DNA of 17,004 nt from a bacterium (GCA_029946075.1 JAQSDT010000704.1:1-17004), one strand, 5' to 3'. Numbered from the stretch's first letter, positions 7,448 through 14,416 are shown. Notes: generated by a model not told the origin, from the letters alone. A program made the numbers and translations.

Positions 7448-8236
7448 ATGCCGACCATCAATCGTGACGGGGTCAACATCTATTACGAGGTGCACGGTTC
7501 CGGCCCACCGCTGCTGCTGACGCACGGCTACTCCTCCACCAGCGGGATGTGGCAGGGACAGATCGAAGCGCTGTCGAAGCGCCACAAGCTCGTGTTGTGG
7601 GACATGCGCGGCCACGGCCAGTCCGACTATCCCGACGATGCCGCGGCCTACAGCGAAGCGCTGACGGTCGGCGATATGGCCGCGCTGCTCGACGCCGTCG
7701 GCGCCGACGAGGCGATCGTCGGCGGCCTCTCGCTCGGCGGCTACATGTCGCTGGCGTTTTACCGCGCCCACCCCGAGCGCGTTCGCGCCCTGCTGATCAT
7801 CGACACCGGGCCGGGCTTCAAGAAGGACGACGCCCGCGTGGTCTGGAACAAGCGTGCACACGACACCGGCGACCGCTTCGATCGCGAGGGCCTCGGGGTT
7901 CTCAAATCCGGCAGCCGCGAGCGTTCGACCGTCACCCATCGCAACGCATCGGGGCTGGCGCGTGCCGCGCGCGGCATGCTGACCCAGCGCGACGCCCGCG
8001 TGATCGAGACGCTGCCCGAGATCAAGGTGCCGTCGCTGATCGTGGTCGGCGCCGACGACACGCCGTTCCTCGCGGCGTCCGACTACATGGCGGCCAAGAT
8101 TCCCGGCGCGCAGAAGGTGGAGGTTCCCGCCGCCGGCCACGCCGTCAATATCGACCAGCCGCAGGCCTTCATCGACGCCGTGCTGCCGTTCCTCGGCCGC
8201 CTCGGCAACACGGCCGCGCAAAAGGCCGCGTCATGA
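7448..8236 (+). CDS. Alpha/beta hydrolase
   Basis: A serine hydrolase of 262 residues with the full alpha/beta-hydrolase core. HGYSS at 26-30 forms the oxyanion region. The nucleophile elbow GLSLGG places Ser95 in the catalytic position. GADD at 201-204 gives the acid, probably Asp204. His231 in AGHAVN completes the triad. No signal peptide is present, so it should be cytoplasmic. Overall it resembles 3-oxoadipate enol-lactonase-like and haloperoxidase-like esterases, but the substrate is not determinable. The Shine-Dalgarno is weak (GGGAAA about 7 nt before the ATG). Its stop overlaps the start of the next gene by 4 nt, and a dienelactone hydrolase follows, so the three genes probably form an operon that hydrolyses esters or lactones. 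Confidence 0.92.
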   Translation: MPTINRDGVNIYYEVHGSGPPLLLTHGYSSTSGMWQGQIEALSKRHKLVLWDMRGHGQSDYPDDAAAYSEALTVGDMAALLDAVGADEAIVGGLSLGGYMSLAFYRAHPERVRALLIIDTGPGFKKDDARVVWNKRAHDTGDRFDREGLGVLKSGSRERSTVTHRNASGLARAARGMLTQRDARVIETLPEIKVPSLIVVGADDTPFLAASDYMAAKIPGAQKVEVPAAGHAVNIDQPQAFIDAVLPFLGRLGNTAAQKAAS

Positions 8237-8580
8237 GAACGGCCGCCGCGATCGCCTTGCTGACGATGGCAGTCGGCATCATGCCGGCCGGCGCGCAACA
8301 GCCGCCGCCGATCGGCGGCCCCTATCCGCCGCCATTCACCGCGACGCTCTCGAATACCACGCCGCTGGTGTTCGGCATGGATGCCCGGGATGCTGCCAGC
8401 GCGCTCGGCGCGCCGTTGCAATATGTCAGCGGCCGTCAGGGCGAGGAAATCTTTCTCGCCTTCCGCAACATCGGCGGCAGCGGATTATTCTTCAAGAAAG
8501 ACCGGCTCTATCTGCAGTTCCGCAAAGGCAGGCTGGCCGGCTGGAAAGGCGACTGGGGCCACAACTGGATGTGGCAGTAA
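8233..8580 (+). CDS. Small secreted protein, function unknown
   Basis: A 115-residue protein not recognised as a named family. Residues 1-21 form a Sec signal peptide (hydrophobic run, then AGA followed by QQ), so the mature form of about 94 residues should be periplasmic. A proline-rich segment (PPPIGGPYPPP) is followed by a compact domain with the pattern FGMDARDAASALGAPLQY...LYLQFRKGRLAGW. This is loosely reminiscent of SmpA/OmlA (BamE-like) domains, where a turn-helix is followed by strands, but that is a guess from pattern alone. There is no lipobox cysteine. The ATG at 8233 overlaps the preceding stop in an ATGA, indicating translational coupling with the hydrolase. Confidence 0.75.
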   Translation: MRTAAAIALLTMAVGIMPAGAQQPPPIGGPYPPPFTATLSNTTPLVFGMDARDAASALGAPLQYVSGRQGEEIFLAFRNIGGSGLFFKKDRLYLQFRKGRLAGWKGDWGHNWMWQ

Positions 8581-8640
8581 TTTCGCTTCGCCAAGACCCT
8601 TATCGACTTCGTGCAACTCCAACGCAGAAATGGATGACCC

Positions 8641-9312
8641 GTGGGACAGGATATCAAACTGACGGCTTCGGACGGTTTCAAACTCGGCGCCTATCGCGCC
8701 GATCCCGCGGGCAAGCCGAAGGCGGCCATCGTGGTGATCCAGGAGATCTTCGGCGTCAATCACCATATCCGCTCGGTCTGCGACCGGCTTGCGACGGAAG
8801 GCTACGTCGCGCTCGCGCCATCGATCTTCGACCGTACGCAGCCGGATTTCCAGTGCGGCTATACGCCTGACGAAATCGCCACCGCGCGGACGTTCATCGC
8901 CAACCCGGATTGGGCGGCGATGTTGCGCGATACCCAGGCGGCGATCGACGCGGTAAAGGACGTCGGTCCTGTCGGCATCATCGGCTTCTGCCTCGGCGGC
9001 AGCCTGGCCTATGCGGCAGCGACCAAGCTGTCGGGTCTATCGGCCGCCGTCGGCTATTACGGCGGCGCCGTGGTTCGCTTTGCCGACGACAAGCCGAAGG
9101 TGCCGACGCAGCTGCATTTCGGCGAGAAGGACGCGGGCATTCCGCTGACGGACGTCGAAACCATCAAGACCAAGCGTCCCGATGTCGAGGTCTTCATCTA
9201 TCCCGGCGCGCAACACGGGTTTCATTGCGACGAGCGCGCCAGCTACGACAAGGCCAGCGCCGATATCGCCTGGCCGCGCAGCCTGGAATTCCTTGCGAAG
9301 AATTTGAAGTGA
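8641..9312 (+). CDS. Dienelactone hydrolase family protein
   Basis: A 223-residue alpha/beta hydrolase with a cysteine nucleophile, the hallmark of dienelactone hydrolases, which open lactones in chloro-aromatic and related pathways. GFCLGG sets Cys117. GEKDAGIP sets Asp164. AQHGFHC sets His192. Glu35 in QEIFG matches the conserved glutamate that tunes the cysteine. The length is close to the usual 230-240. The start is GTG 8641: a stop codon (8635-8637) lies in frame two codons upstream, so no earlier start is possible. There is no signal peptide. It follows the secreted-protein gene by 60 nt, probably in the same transcript. Many bacterial members act on unknown esters, so a role in aromatic degradation is only suggested. 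Confidence 0.93.
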   Translation: MGQDIKLTASDGFKLGAYRADPAGKPKAAIVVIQEIFGVNHHIRSVCDRLATEGYVALAPSIFDRTQPDFQCGYTPDEIATARTFIANPDWAAMLRDTQAAIDAVKDVGPVGIIGFCLGGSLAYAAATKLSGLSAAVGYYGGAVVRFADDKPKVPTQLHFGEKDAGIPLTDVETIKTKRPDVEVFIYPGAQHGFHCDERASYDKASADIAWPRSLEFLAKNLK

Positions 9313-9321
9313 CGATTGCCA

Positions 9322-9409
9322 CGTCATTCCGGGATGGTCCGAAAGGACCAGACCGCAGATGCGCAATTGCGCACCGTAGTTCGATGCTTCGCATCGCCCC
9401 GGAATGACG
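9322..9409. repeat. Cloverleaf-like palindromic repeat
   Basis: An outer 12-bp perfect stem (CGTCATTCCGGG at 9322-9333 with 9398-9409) encloses three hairpins. TGGTCC-GAAA-GGACCA is at 9335-9350, the perfect palindrome TGCGCAATTGCGCA is at 9360-9373, and CGATGC-TTC-GCATCG is at 9382-9396. It lies between the 3' end of the dienelactone hydrolase (+) and the 3' end of the TctC gene (-), that is, at a convergent junction. Confidence 0.88.
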
Positions 9410-9424
9410 ACCTACACCTAACGC

Positions 9425-10435
9425 CTACTCGCTCTTGACGCCGGTGGCCTTCACGACGTCGGCCCAGCGGTCATAGTCGCGGCGCAAGGTCGCTTCGAAG
9501 GTTTCGGCCGAACCGCCCACCGGGATCAGGCTGAGCGCTTCGAGGCCGGCGACGCCTTCAGGCGAGGCGATGATGCGGGCCAGTTCCGTGGACAGCTTGG
9601 TCACGATGTCCTTGGGCGTTGCCGCCGGCACGAAGATGCCGACCCAGCCTTCGGCCTCAAAACCCTTGTAACCGAGTTCAGCCAGCGTCGGCGTATCGGG
9701 CAATTGGGTGCGGCGCTTCTCGCCGCCGACGGCGAGCGCGCGAATCTTGCCCGCCTTGATCTGCGCGCCGCCCGTGGTCAGATCGATGAACGCAGCGGTC
9801 ACCGTGTTGTTGAGCAGATCGTTCAGCAGCGGGGCCGCGCCGCGATAGGGAACGTGGGTCATGTCGATACCCGCCCTCGTCTTCAGCAGTTCGCCGTACA
9901 GATGGGAGGTCGTCGCGTTGCCGAACGAGCCATACGGCACCTTGCCGGGATTGGCCTTGGCGTGTTCGACCAGCTCCTTCACCGACTTGATCGGCTGCGC
10001 CTCGGGCACCGTCAGCACGACCGTCGACAGGCCGACCTGGGTGACCGGCGCCAGATCCTTGAACACGTCGTAGGGCAATTTGGCGCCCAGGCTCGGCACC
10101 TGGATGATCTGGGTGATGGCGACCAGCACGGTGTAACCATCGGGCGCCGACTTGGCGACATAGTCATTGCCGACGACACCGCCGCCGCCCGACTTGTTCT
10201 CGACCACGACCGTCTGCTTCCAGGACTCCGACAATTTGTTCGCGAGCAGGCGCGCCGAAACGTCGGTGGCGCCACCGGCGGGATACGGCACCACGAAGGT
10301 GATGCGCCGATCGGGATAGGACGATTGCGCCGACGCCTGTGGCGCGAACGCACAGAGCGCCGTCACCGCGACGGAAGCCAGCATCGCTGCTGCAGCGGCC
10401 GTACGCACGAGACGGATGGGCGAAAGATAATTCAT
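9425..10435 (-). CDS. Tripartite tricarboxylate transporter substrate-binding protein (Bug/TctC family)
   Basis: A periplasmic solute receptor of 336 residues. Residues 1-36 are a Sec signal peptide ending ASA before QSS. The mature protein opens with YPDRRITFVVPYPAGGATD (40-58), the typical Bug-family ligand loop in which the backbone and Asp58 contact carboxylate ligands. SGGGGVVGNDYVAKSAPDGYT and the later VPYRG segment are also characteristic. The ATG at 10435 has GGAGTA at a spacing of 5 nt. No TctA or TctB membrane genes are adjacent; such orphans are very common in this family and may share a permease or act in sensing. The ligand is unknown and is presumably an organic or aromatic acid. 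The 224-nt gap upstream of the start holds no gene and should contain its promoter. Confidence 0.93.
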   Translation of the reverse strand: MNYLSPIRLVRTAAAAAMLASVAVTALCAFAPQASAQSSYPDRRITFVVPYPAGGATDVSARLLANKLSESWKQTVVVENKSGGGGVVGNDYVAKSAPDGYTVLVAITQIIQVPSLGAKLPYDVFKDLAPVTQVGLSTVVLTVPEAQPIKSVKELVEHAKANPGKVPYGSFGNATTSHLYGELLKTRAGIDMTHVPYRGAAPLLNDLLNNTVTAAFIDLTTGGAQIKAGKIRALAVGGEKRRTQLPDTPTLAELGYKGFEAEGWVGIFVPAATPKDIVTKLSTELARIIASPEGVAGLEALSLIPVGGSAETFEATLRRDYDRWADVVKATGVKSE

Positions 10436-10659
10436 GGTCGTACTCCGGATTGCACGCCCATGCCTGAAGCCGGCGCGCCTCGATTCGATGAGTCGCTTCT
10501 ACATCGTGCGGCCGGATGTTGGGAACCTGTTTCGAACCGGTGCGCCCGATGCGCTGATTCATCGCAGCTTTCGATTCGCGTCATTTTACGCGCGACCGCA
10601 AAGCGATACGCGATGGTTGCGCTATCGCATGGGCAGATCCGAACGAACGTGAAGCGGCT

Positions 10660-11418
10660 CTAGAACCAGCGCTCGCCGACGAGCACGGTGTCGCCGGGGC
10701 CGATCGGCGTACCCGGCGGCACGACGTAGCGCGACGTGCCCGTTGCATCGGAATGCGTGACCGTCACGTGATCGCGCCGCGCGCGCGGCGAGAAGCCGCC
10801 GGCGATCGCCACCGCGCTTTCGACGGTCATGTTGGGCACGTAGGGATATTGCCCGGGGGCGGCGACTTCGCCGAGGATGAAGAACGGCCGATAGGCCTCG
10901 ATCTCGACCGCGACCGAGGGATCGCGGATGAAACCGCCGCGCAGCTTTGCTGCGATCTCGCCGGCCAATCCAGCGGTGGTGCGGCCACGCGCCGGCACCG
11001 AACCGATCAGCGGCATCGTGATCGAGCCGCCGGCATCGATCGCATAGGTGTTGGTGAGGCCTTCCTGGCCGTAGACCACGACGCGCAGCTTGTCGCCGGC
11101 ATCCAGATGATAGGAAGTGTCGTAGCGCACCGGTACGGCTTCGACATAGGCCGCGGGATCCGCAACGACGACCGGTGCAGGCGCCATCCGCGGCGAAGCG
11201 GCAAAGGCGGTGCGCAGTGCGCCGATGGCGCCGCCGCCGGAATGCACGGCCACGGGCGGCGGGGTACTGTAAGCCTGGCCATAGGCCATGGAATCGAGAT
11301 CGGCTTGCGGCGCAACCGCGACCGGCCCGGTCGTGTGCATGCAGCCCGACAGAGCGAGCGCGGTCATGATCGCAGTGATCGGTAATCGAAACGCGCGCGC
11401 AACCCGCACCGGAGCCAT
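10660..11418 (-). CDS. Polysaccharide export lipoprotein, Wza-like, with SLBB domain
   Basis: A 252-residue protein of the outer-membrane auxiliary group that forms the export channel for capsule or exopolysaccharide. The N-terminus has a hydrophobic stretch ending in a lipobox, LSGC, with Cys26 as the lipidation site. After a low-complexity Ala/Pro linker, the poly-export domain runs from about 98 to 175 (YHLDAGDKLRVVVYGQ, then IDAGGSITMPLIG). An SLBB-like domain follows, about 178-250 (ILGEVAAPGQYPYVPNMTVESA). It is shorter than E. coli Wza (about 380) and lacks the extra SLBB repeat and C-terminal amphipathic helix. No tyrosine kinase, flippase or glycosyltransferase is nearby. The Shine-Dalgarno before the ATG at 11418 is poor, so the start is less certain than the domain call. 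Confidence 0.9.
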   Translation of the reverse strand: MAPVRVARAFRLPITAIMTALALSGCMHTTGPVAVAPQADLDSMAYGQAYSTPPPVAVHSGGGAIGALRTAFAASPRMAPAPVVVADPAAYVEAVPVRYDTSYHLDAGDKLRVVVYGQEGLTNTYAIDAGGSITMPLIGSVPARGRTTAGLAGEIAAKLRGGFIRDPSVAVEIEAYRPFFILGEVAAPGQYPYVPNMTVESAVAIAGGFSPRARRDHVTVTHSDATGTSRYVVPPGTPIGPGDTVLVGERWF

Positions 11419-11454
11419 CCATCAAAGCGAGACAGCTCTAGTCTTGTACCGGTT

Positions 11455-11463
11455 ATGGTTAAC
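11455..11463 (-). promoter_or_regulatory. GTTAACCAT motif, possible CtrA-type half-site
   Basis: On the - strand the motif GTTAACCAT lies about 37 nt upstream of the start of the polysaccharide export gene, in an AT-rich patch. TTAACCAT-like half-sites are bound by CtrA in several alphaproteobacteria. No second half-site is seen at the usual spacing, so this is only a candidate. Confidence 0.25.
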
Positions 11464-11506
11464 AAACGGTTTTTTGCCGGTGCGGTGCGGCAGAGGGGAG
11501 AAGCTC

Positions 11507-11639
11507 CCTCGCCCCGCTTTTGCGGGGAGCGGGTTGGGGTGAGGGGCCTCTCTCCGCGAGCGCCCTGCTACATTGAGGAACTGTACCCCCTCACCCGGAT
11601 TGCTGCGCAATCCGACCTCTCACCGCAAGCGGGGCGAGG
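11507..11639. repeat. Large nested palindromic repeat
   Basis: The outer arms CCTCGCCCCGCTT (11507-11519) and 11627-11639 are perfect 13-bp inverted copies. Inside are GGGTGAGGGG (11537-11546) pairing with CCCCTCACCC (11587-11596), a hairpin CCCCGC-TTTT-GCGGGG (11512-11527) that competes with the outer stem, and GGATTGC-TGC-GCAATCC (11597-11613). It occupies the gap between the export gene's upstream region and the msrA stop, 19 nt past the latter. Confidence 0.85.
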
Positions 11640-11658
11640 TTTAAAAAGCGGCAGACGA

Positions 11659-12315
11659 TCAGGCCGTGACCCCGACGCCGATCGGGCACGACACGCCGGT
11701 GCCGCCGAGGCCGCAATAGCCCGCCGGATTCTTGGCGAGATATTGCTGGTGATAGTCCTCGGCGAAGTAGAATGCCGCCGACGGCGCGATCTCGGTGGTG
11801 ATGGCGCCGAGACCCTTGGCTGCCAGCGCCTTCTGGTACATCGCCTTCGACGCATCGGCGGCTTTGCGCTGCGCGTCGCCGAAGGTGTAGATCGCCGAGC
11901 GATACTGCGTGCCGACGTCGTTGCCCTGGCGCATGCCCTGCGTCGGGTTGTGACTTTCCCAGAACGTCTTCAGCAGCTGTTCGTAGGAGATCTTCTTCGG
12001 ATCGAACACGACCAGCACGACTTCGGTGTGGGCGGTACGGCCCGAGCAAACCTCTTCATAGGTCGGATTGGCGGTGTGCCCGCCCGCGTAGCCGACGGCG
12101 GTGGCATAGACGCCTTCACCGAGTTCCCAGAACTTGCGTTCCGCGCCCCAGAAACAGCCGAGCCCGAACACCGCCTGCTCGAGGCCCGCGGGATAGGGCG
12201 GCTGCAGCCTGTGGCCGTTGACGAAATGGATCGCGGCGGTCGGTATCGGAGCGGCGCGGCCCGGCAGCGCTTCGGAAGCACTGGGCAACGCGGTGGTCTT
12301 GCGCATGAACAACAT
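11659..12315 (-). CDS. msrA: Peptide-methionine (S)-S-oxide reductase
   Basis: This enzyme reduces S-epimer methionine sulfoxide, free or in proteins, using thioredoxin. It has 218 residues, close to the 212 of E. coli MsrA. The catalytic GCFWG motif places Cys54 as the sulfenic-acid-forming nucleophile. The resolving cysteines Cys201 and Cys210 sit in the glycine-rich tail NPAGYCGLGGTGVSCP, as in the three-cysteine class. GYAGG, HTEVV and the YRSAIY core are also present. The start ATG at 12315 has an excellent GGAGGT at 12321-12326, 5 nt away, which settles it over the ATG at 12306. There is no signal peptide, so it is cytoplasmic. No msrB is adjacent. Confidence 0.97.
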   Translation of the reverse strand: MLFMRKTTALPSASEALPGRAAPIPTAAIHFVNGHRLQPPYPAGLEQAVFGLGCFWGAERKFWELGEGVYATAVGYAGGHTANPTYEEVCSGRTAHTEVVLVVFDPKKISYEQLLKTFWESHNPTQGMRQGNDVGTQYRSAIYTFGDAQRKAADASKAMYQKALAAKGLGAITTEIAPSAAFYFAEDYHQQYLAKNPAGYCGLGGTGVSCPIGVGVTA

Positions 12316-12374
12316 GGAGCACCTCCAGGCGGGACATCGGCTGGCGCAGCATCCGTGCCGGCCGGTTGGACCTC

Positions 12375-12403
12375 TATATATGTCTTTACGCGGTTTGCGG
12401 CAG
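12375..12403 (-). promoter_or_regulatory. Candidate sigma-70 promoter for msrA
   Basis: On the - strand, CTGCCG (12403-12398) and TATATA (12380-12375) are separated by 17 nt. Transcription would begin near 12368, giving a leader of about 50 nt before the msrA ATG. The -10 region is good and the -35 is weak. Confidence 0.4.
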
Positions 12404-12437
12404 CCCTGTTACGTCGCGGGAACCGACCTTTGCCGGC

Positions 12438-12755
12438 TCAGTCCCGCGAATAGCCGATCAGCGGCTTGCGGGGCCGGAACAGGATCATCAGGAGAATGCC
12501 GACAACGCCGAGCACGGCAAACACCGGCTGGTCCAGCAGCACCTTGACGACGCTGTTCCAGAGCCAGGGCGCGGTGCCCTCGATCCAGGTCCGGAAGGAC
12601 AGCTGGCTGGCCTGATGGATATCGTTCCAGAACTGGCCAAACCGGGTGAAACGCAAGGCCTGGTCGGCCACGTAGCGCGCCCCGTCATAGACCATGAAAA
12701 CAAATCCGCCGGCCAGCAGCAGCAGGCCAATCAGCCGGAAAAAACCGCGGATCAT
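12438..12755 (-). CDS. Small inner-membrane protein, function unknown
   Basis: A 105-residue protein not assigned to a named family. It has two hydrophobic segments: about 5-22 (FRLIGLLLLAGGFVFMVY) and about 70-93 (VKVLLDQPVFAVLGVVGILLMILF). Between them is a polar, tryptophan-rich stretch (about 23-69), and a short basic tail RPRKPLIGYSRD follows. It looks like a helical hairpin in the inner membrane, with both ends on the same side; the arginines after the second helix suggest a cytoplasmic C-terminus. AGGTGA lies 5 nt before the ATG at 12755. It is upstream of msrA on the same strand with a 122-nt gap that contains a candidate msrA promoter, so co-transcription is uncertain. It is divergent from rpsT. 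Confidence 0.75.
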   Translation of the reverse strand: MIRGFFRLIGLLLLAGGFVFMVYDGARYVADQALRFTRFGQFWNDIHQASQLSFRTWIEGTAPWLWNSVVKVLLDQPVFAVLGVVGILLMILFRPRKPLIGYSRD

Positions 12756-12887
12756 GCGTCACCTTATATCTGTCGCGCCCAAAAGGCCGTCAGGCAATAC
12801 CGGGGACACCCCGGAAATTCAACCTCATCAGCACCTTACGGCCGGTTTAAGCCCCGGTTTCCCGGCTTTCGGGGCGGCCGGAAAGCG

Positions 12888-12916
12888 TTGACGGTCCCGG
12901 ACGCTCCCTCTATAAG
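12888..12916 (+). promoter_or_regulatory. Strong sigma-70-type promoter of rpsT
   Basis: TTGACG (12888-12893) and TATAAG (12911-12916) stand 17 nt apart, near the consensus at both boxes. Transcription should start around 12922-12924. This leaves a leader of about 180 nt before the rpsT ATG. Confidence 0.8.
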
Positions 12917-12922
12917 ACCCCC

Positions 12923-13103
12923 AATGGCGGCGGGCGCAATCCCGCCGCCGCTGTTCTTTGAGCGCCGTGCGGGAGTATTTCGTCTCCCTGCGTTGGCAAC
13001 CTCGGGAACACCCTGGAATTCAAGAACCCGCAACGCAGATTGAACGGCCGGCGCGCTCGCGCCCGACCACCCGAGCGATGACAGCCGAAGGATAATTGAG
13101 AAC
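12923..13103 (+). promoter_or_regulatory. Long structured 5' leader of rpsT
   Basis: The predicted leader begins with a perfect 9-bp hairpin, GGCGGCGGG (12926-12934) pairing with CCCGCCGCC (12941-12949) around a 6-nt loop. A second long-range stem pairs CTGCGTTG (12988-12995) with CAACGCAG (13031-13038). There is no T-tract after the first hairpin, so it is not an obvious attenuator. In E. coli, S20 represses its own translation; a similar role here is inference. Confidence 0.5.
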
Positions 13104-13373
13104 ATGGCCAACACCACTTCCGCCAAGAAGGCGACCCGCAAGATTGCCCGCCGCACCATCGTCAACAAGTCGCGCCGCACCCAGATGCGTGGCGCCGTGC
13201 GCACCGTCGAGGAAGCGATCAAGAGCGGCGACCGTGAAGCCGCGCTGAAGGCGATGAAGAACGCGGAACCGGAACTGATGCAGGCCGCACAGCGGAACAT
13301 CATTCACAAGAACAACGCGAGCCGTAAGGTGTCGCGCCTCACGCACGCGATCGCCAAGCTCGCCGCGAAGTGA
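13104..13373 (+). CDS. rpsT: 30S ribosomal protein S20
   Basis: This small basic protein binds 16S rRNA early in 30S assembly. It has 89 residues, the normal length, and the typical start MANTTSAKKATRKIARRTI, a Lys/Arg-rich N-terminal helix. The later block RGAVRTVEEAIKSGDREAA and the tail HKNNASRKVSRLTHAIAKL match the family well. Start ATG 13104 has AAGGAT about 11 nt upstream; the wide spacing may hold translation below maximum. It has its own promoter upstream and an intrinsic terminator 24 nt after the stop, so it is a single-gene unit. rpsT directly before dnaA is a recurrent alphaproteobacterial arrangement. Confidence 0.97.
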   Translation: MANTTSAKKATRKIARRTIVNKSRRTQMRGAVRTVEEAIKSGDREAALKAMKNAEPELMQAAQRNIIHKNNASRKVSRLTHAIAKLAAK

Positions 13374-13396
13374 GCTGACAAAAAAAGAAATTCGTC

Positions 13397-13427
13397 AAAG
13401 CCCGGCTTCGCCGGGCTTTTTCTTTTT
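13397..13427 (+). terminator. Intrinsic terminator of rpsT
   Basis: AAAGCCCGGC (13397-13406) pairs perfectly with GCCGGGCTTT (13410-13419) around a TTC loop. A T-rich tail (TTCTTTTT region, to 13427) follows. It separates rpsT from the dnaA upstream region. Confidence 0.93.
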
Positions 13428-13430
13428 CAG

Positions 13431-14281
13431 GTGCGAGCGTTCCGTTGCCGGGCACGCGACTGCGTGTCATATTCCTGCGTGCCCGTATTTTTGCGGTGAG
13501 CATATCTGCGCGACGACTGTGCGCACTTGCGAGATGCACTCGCGAAACGCTGCTTGTGTCTCTGACATCTTCGTTCATCGCGCGCAGTGCACTACCGAGG
13601 GTTACCCTCAAAAAAGATCGCGAAAAACTTCGACTCGCTAGTCACTTATCCACATAGCATTCGCAAGCGTTTCGAAAACCGGTTCACACGGCATCGAATG
13701 TGACCGTTCGATAAAATTTTTTGCACCTGCGATGAAAATTGTCACGAAGTCTGACGCTGCGCGATTCTGTGCGCGGATTCAAAAAGATGAAGCTCCGCTT
13801 CGCAATTGCAGCGCGGCAACACCGGCGAAGAGTCACGCGACAACGTCGAATCACGGATTGTCAGGATTTTCGCATGGTGTATTCATTACTCGTTCGCGAC
13901 GCTCAAGGCTCTTCAGACCAGCGCGGTATGAGACCCAAGAGCGGACGTGCAAATCGGCGGCGGTGTGCGCGTTAGCGACGCTTTCCAAGCGAAGCTGAGT
14001 TGATAACTCATAGCAATATGAGGACGGCTGTTCTGTGTCTGAATTTCCCGGCGGTGACGCAATGTTGCGCTCTGAACAAGGGGATGAGGCACGCGATGAA
14101 CGACCGGCAAACGCAGCGGCGGGAACGCGCAGCTCGTGAACGTGTTGAAGACGACGGACTTGAGGTAACGCGGCGGTGCCACGCCGGACAAGCGGATGTT
14201 CGGTAGCGGCAAACTGACTTTGAAAACACTTGCGATCTGATATCTCGCCGCGCGCTTCGTGCGGCGAGAGGGGGAGGTAGT
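13431..14281. other. Candidate replication-origin / dnaA upstream region with no confident gene
   Basis: No gene is supported here. The stretch about 13600-13760 is far more AT-rich than the rest of the window. It carries a perfect DnaA box at 13646-13654 and a one-mismatch box TTTTGCACC at 13719-13727, next to the AT run ATAAAATTTTTT. Small palindromes cluster beside them: TTTCGAAA (13670-13677) and AACCGGTT (13677-13684). A near-direct repeat GCACTTGCGA/GCACTCGCGA occurs at 13523 and 13536. TGAGTT-GAT-AACTCA is at 13996-14010. A strong hairpin lies at 14243-14269. Only one perfect DnaA box is few for an origin, and in several alphaproteobacteria oriC lies near hemE instead, so this may be only the autoregulated dnaA control region. 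Confidence 0.45.
13646..13654 (+). promoter_or_regulatory. DnaA box, perfect consensus
   Basis: TTATCCACA exactly matches the high-affinity DnaA-binding consensus. It lies in the AT-rich part of the gap, about 940 nt before the dnaA start. It may serve origin function or dnaA autoregulation. Confidence 0.7.
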
Positions 14282-14416
14282 ATGCTTTACGGAATCAACG
14301 CGGCAGACGCGCTTGTTGCAAACCAGACCATTGCAAACGAGACCGTATTCGAATCCCTCAGTACCGCTTTCAGTCCCCCGACGCGCGCTCCGGAAAGACC
14401 GTCGAGTACGCGCTGA
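14282..14416 (+). CDS. Possible 44-residue small protein upstream of dnaA
   Basis: An ATG at 14282 opens a 44-codon frame (begins MLYGINAADALVANQ, ends PSSTR, stop TGA). GGAGG at 14273-14277 stands 4 nt before it, and a 9-bp hairpin (14243-14269, TCTCGCCGC with GCGGCGAGA) lies directly upstream. The first 30 residues could form a helix; the tail is rich in Pro, Ser and Arg. There is no signal peptide or membrane segment. It matches no family that I recognise. It may be a real small protein, a leader peptide for dnaA, or chance; the Shine-Dalgarno is the main support. Confidence 0.3.
   Translation: MLYGINAADALVANQTIANETVFESLSTAFSPPTRAPERPSSTR

Noticed and set aside
7166..8221. Long - strand open frame opposite the alpha/beta hydrolase
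   Set aside because: It is antisense to a gene with an intact Ser-Asp-His triad; no family motif.
2903..11639. Repeated palindromes considered as a CRISPR array or as insertion-sequence ends
   Set aside because: The copies are not regularly spaced, there are no unique spacers of equal length, and no cas or transposase gene is present.
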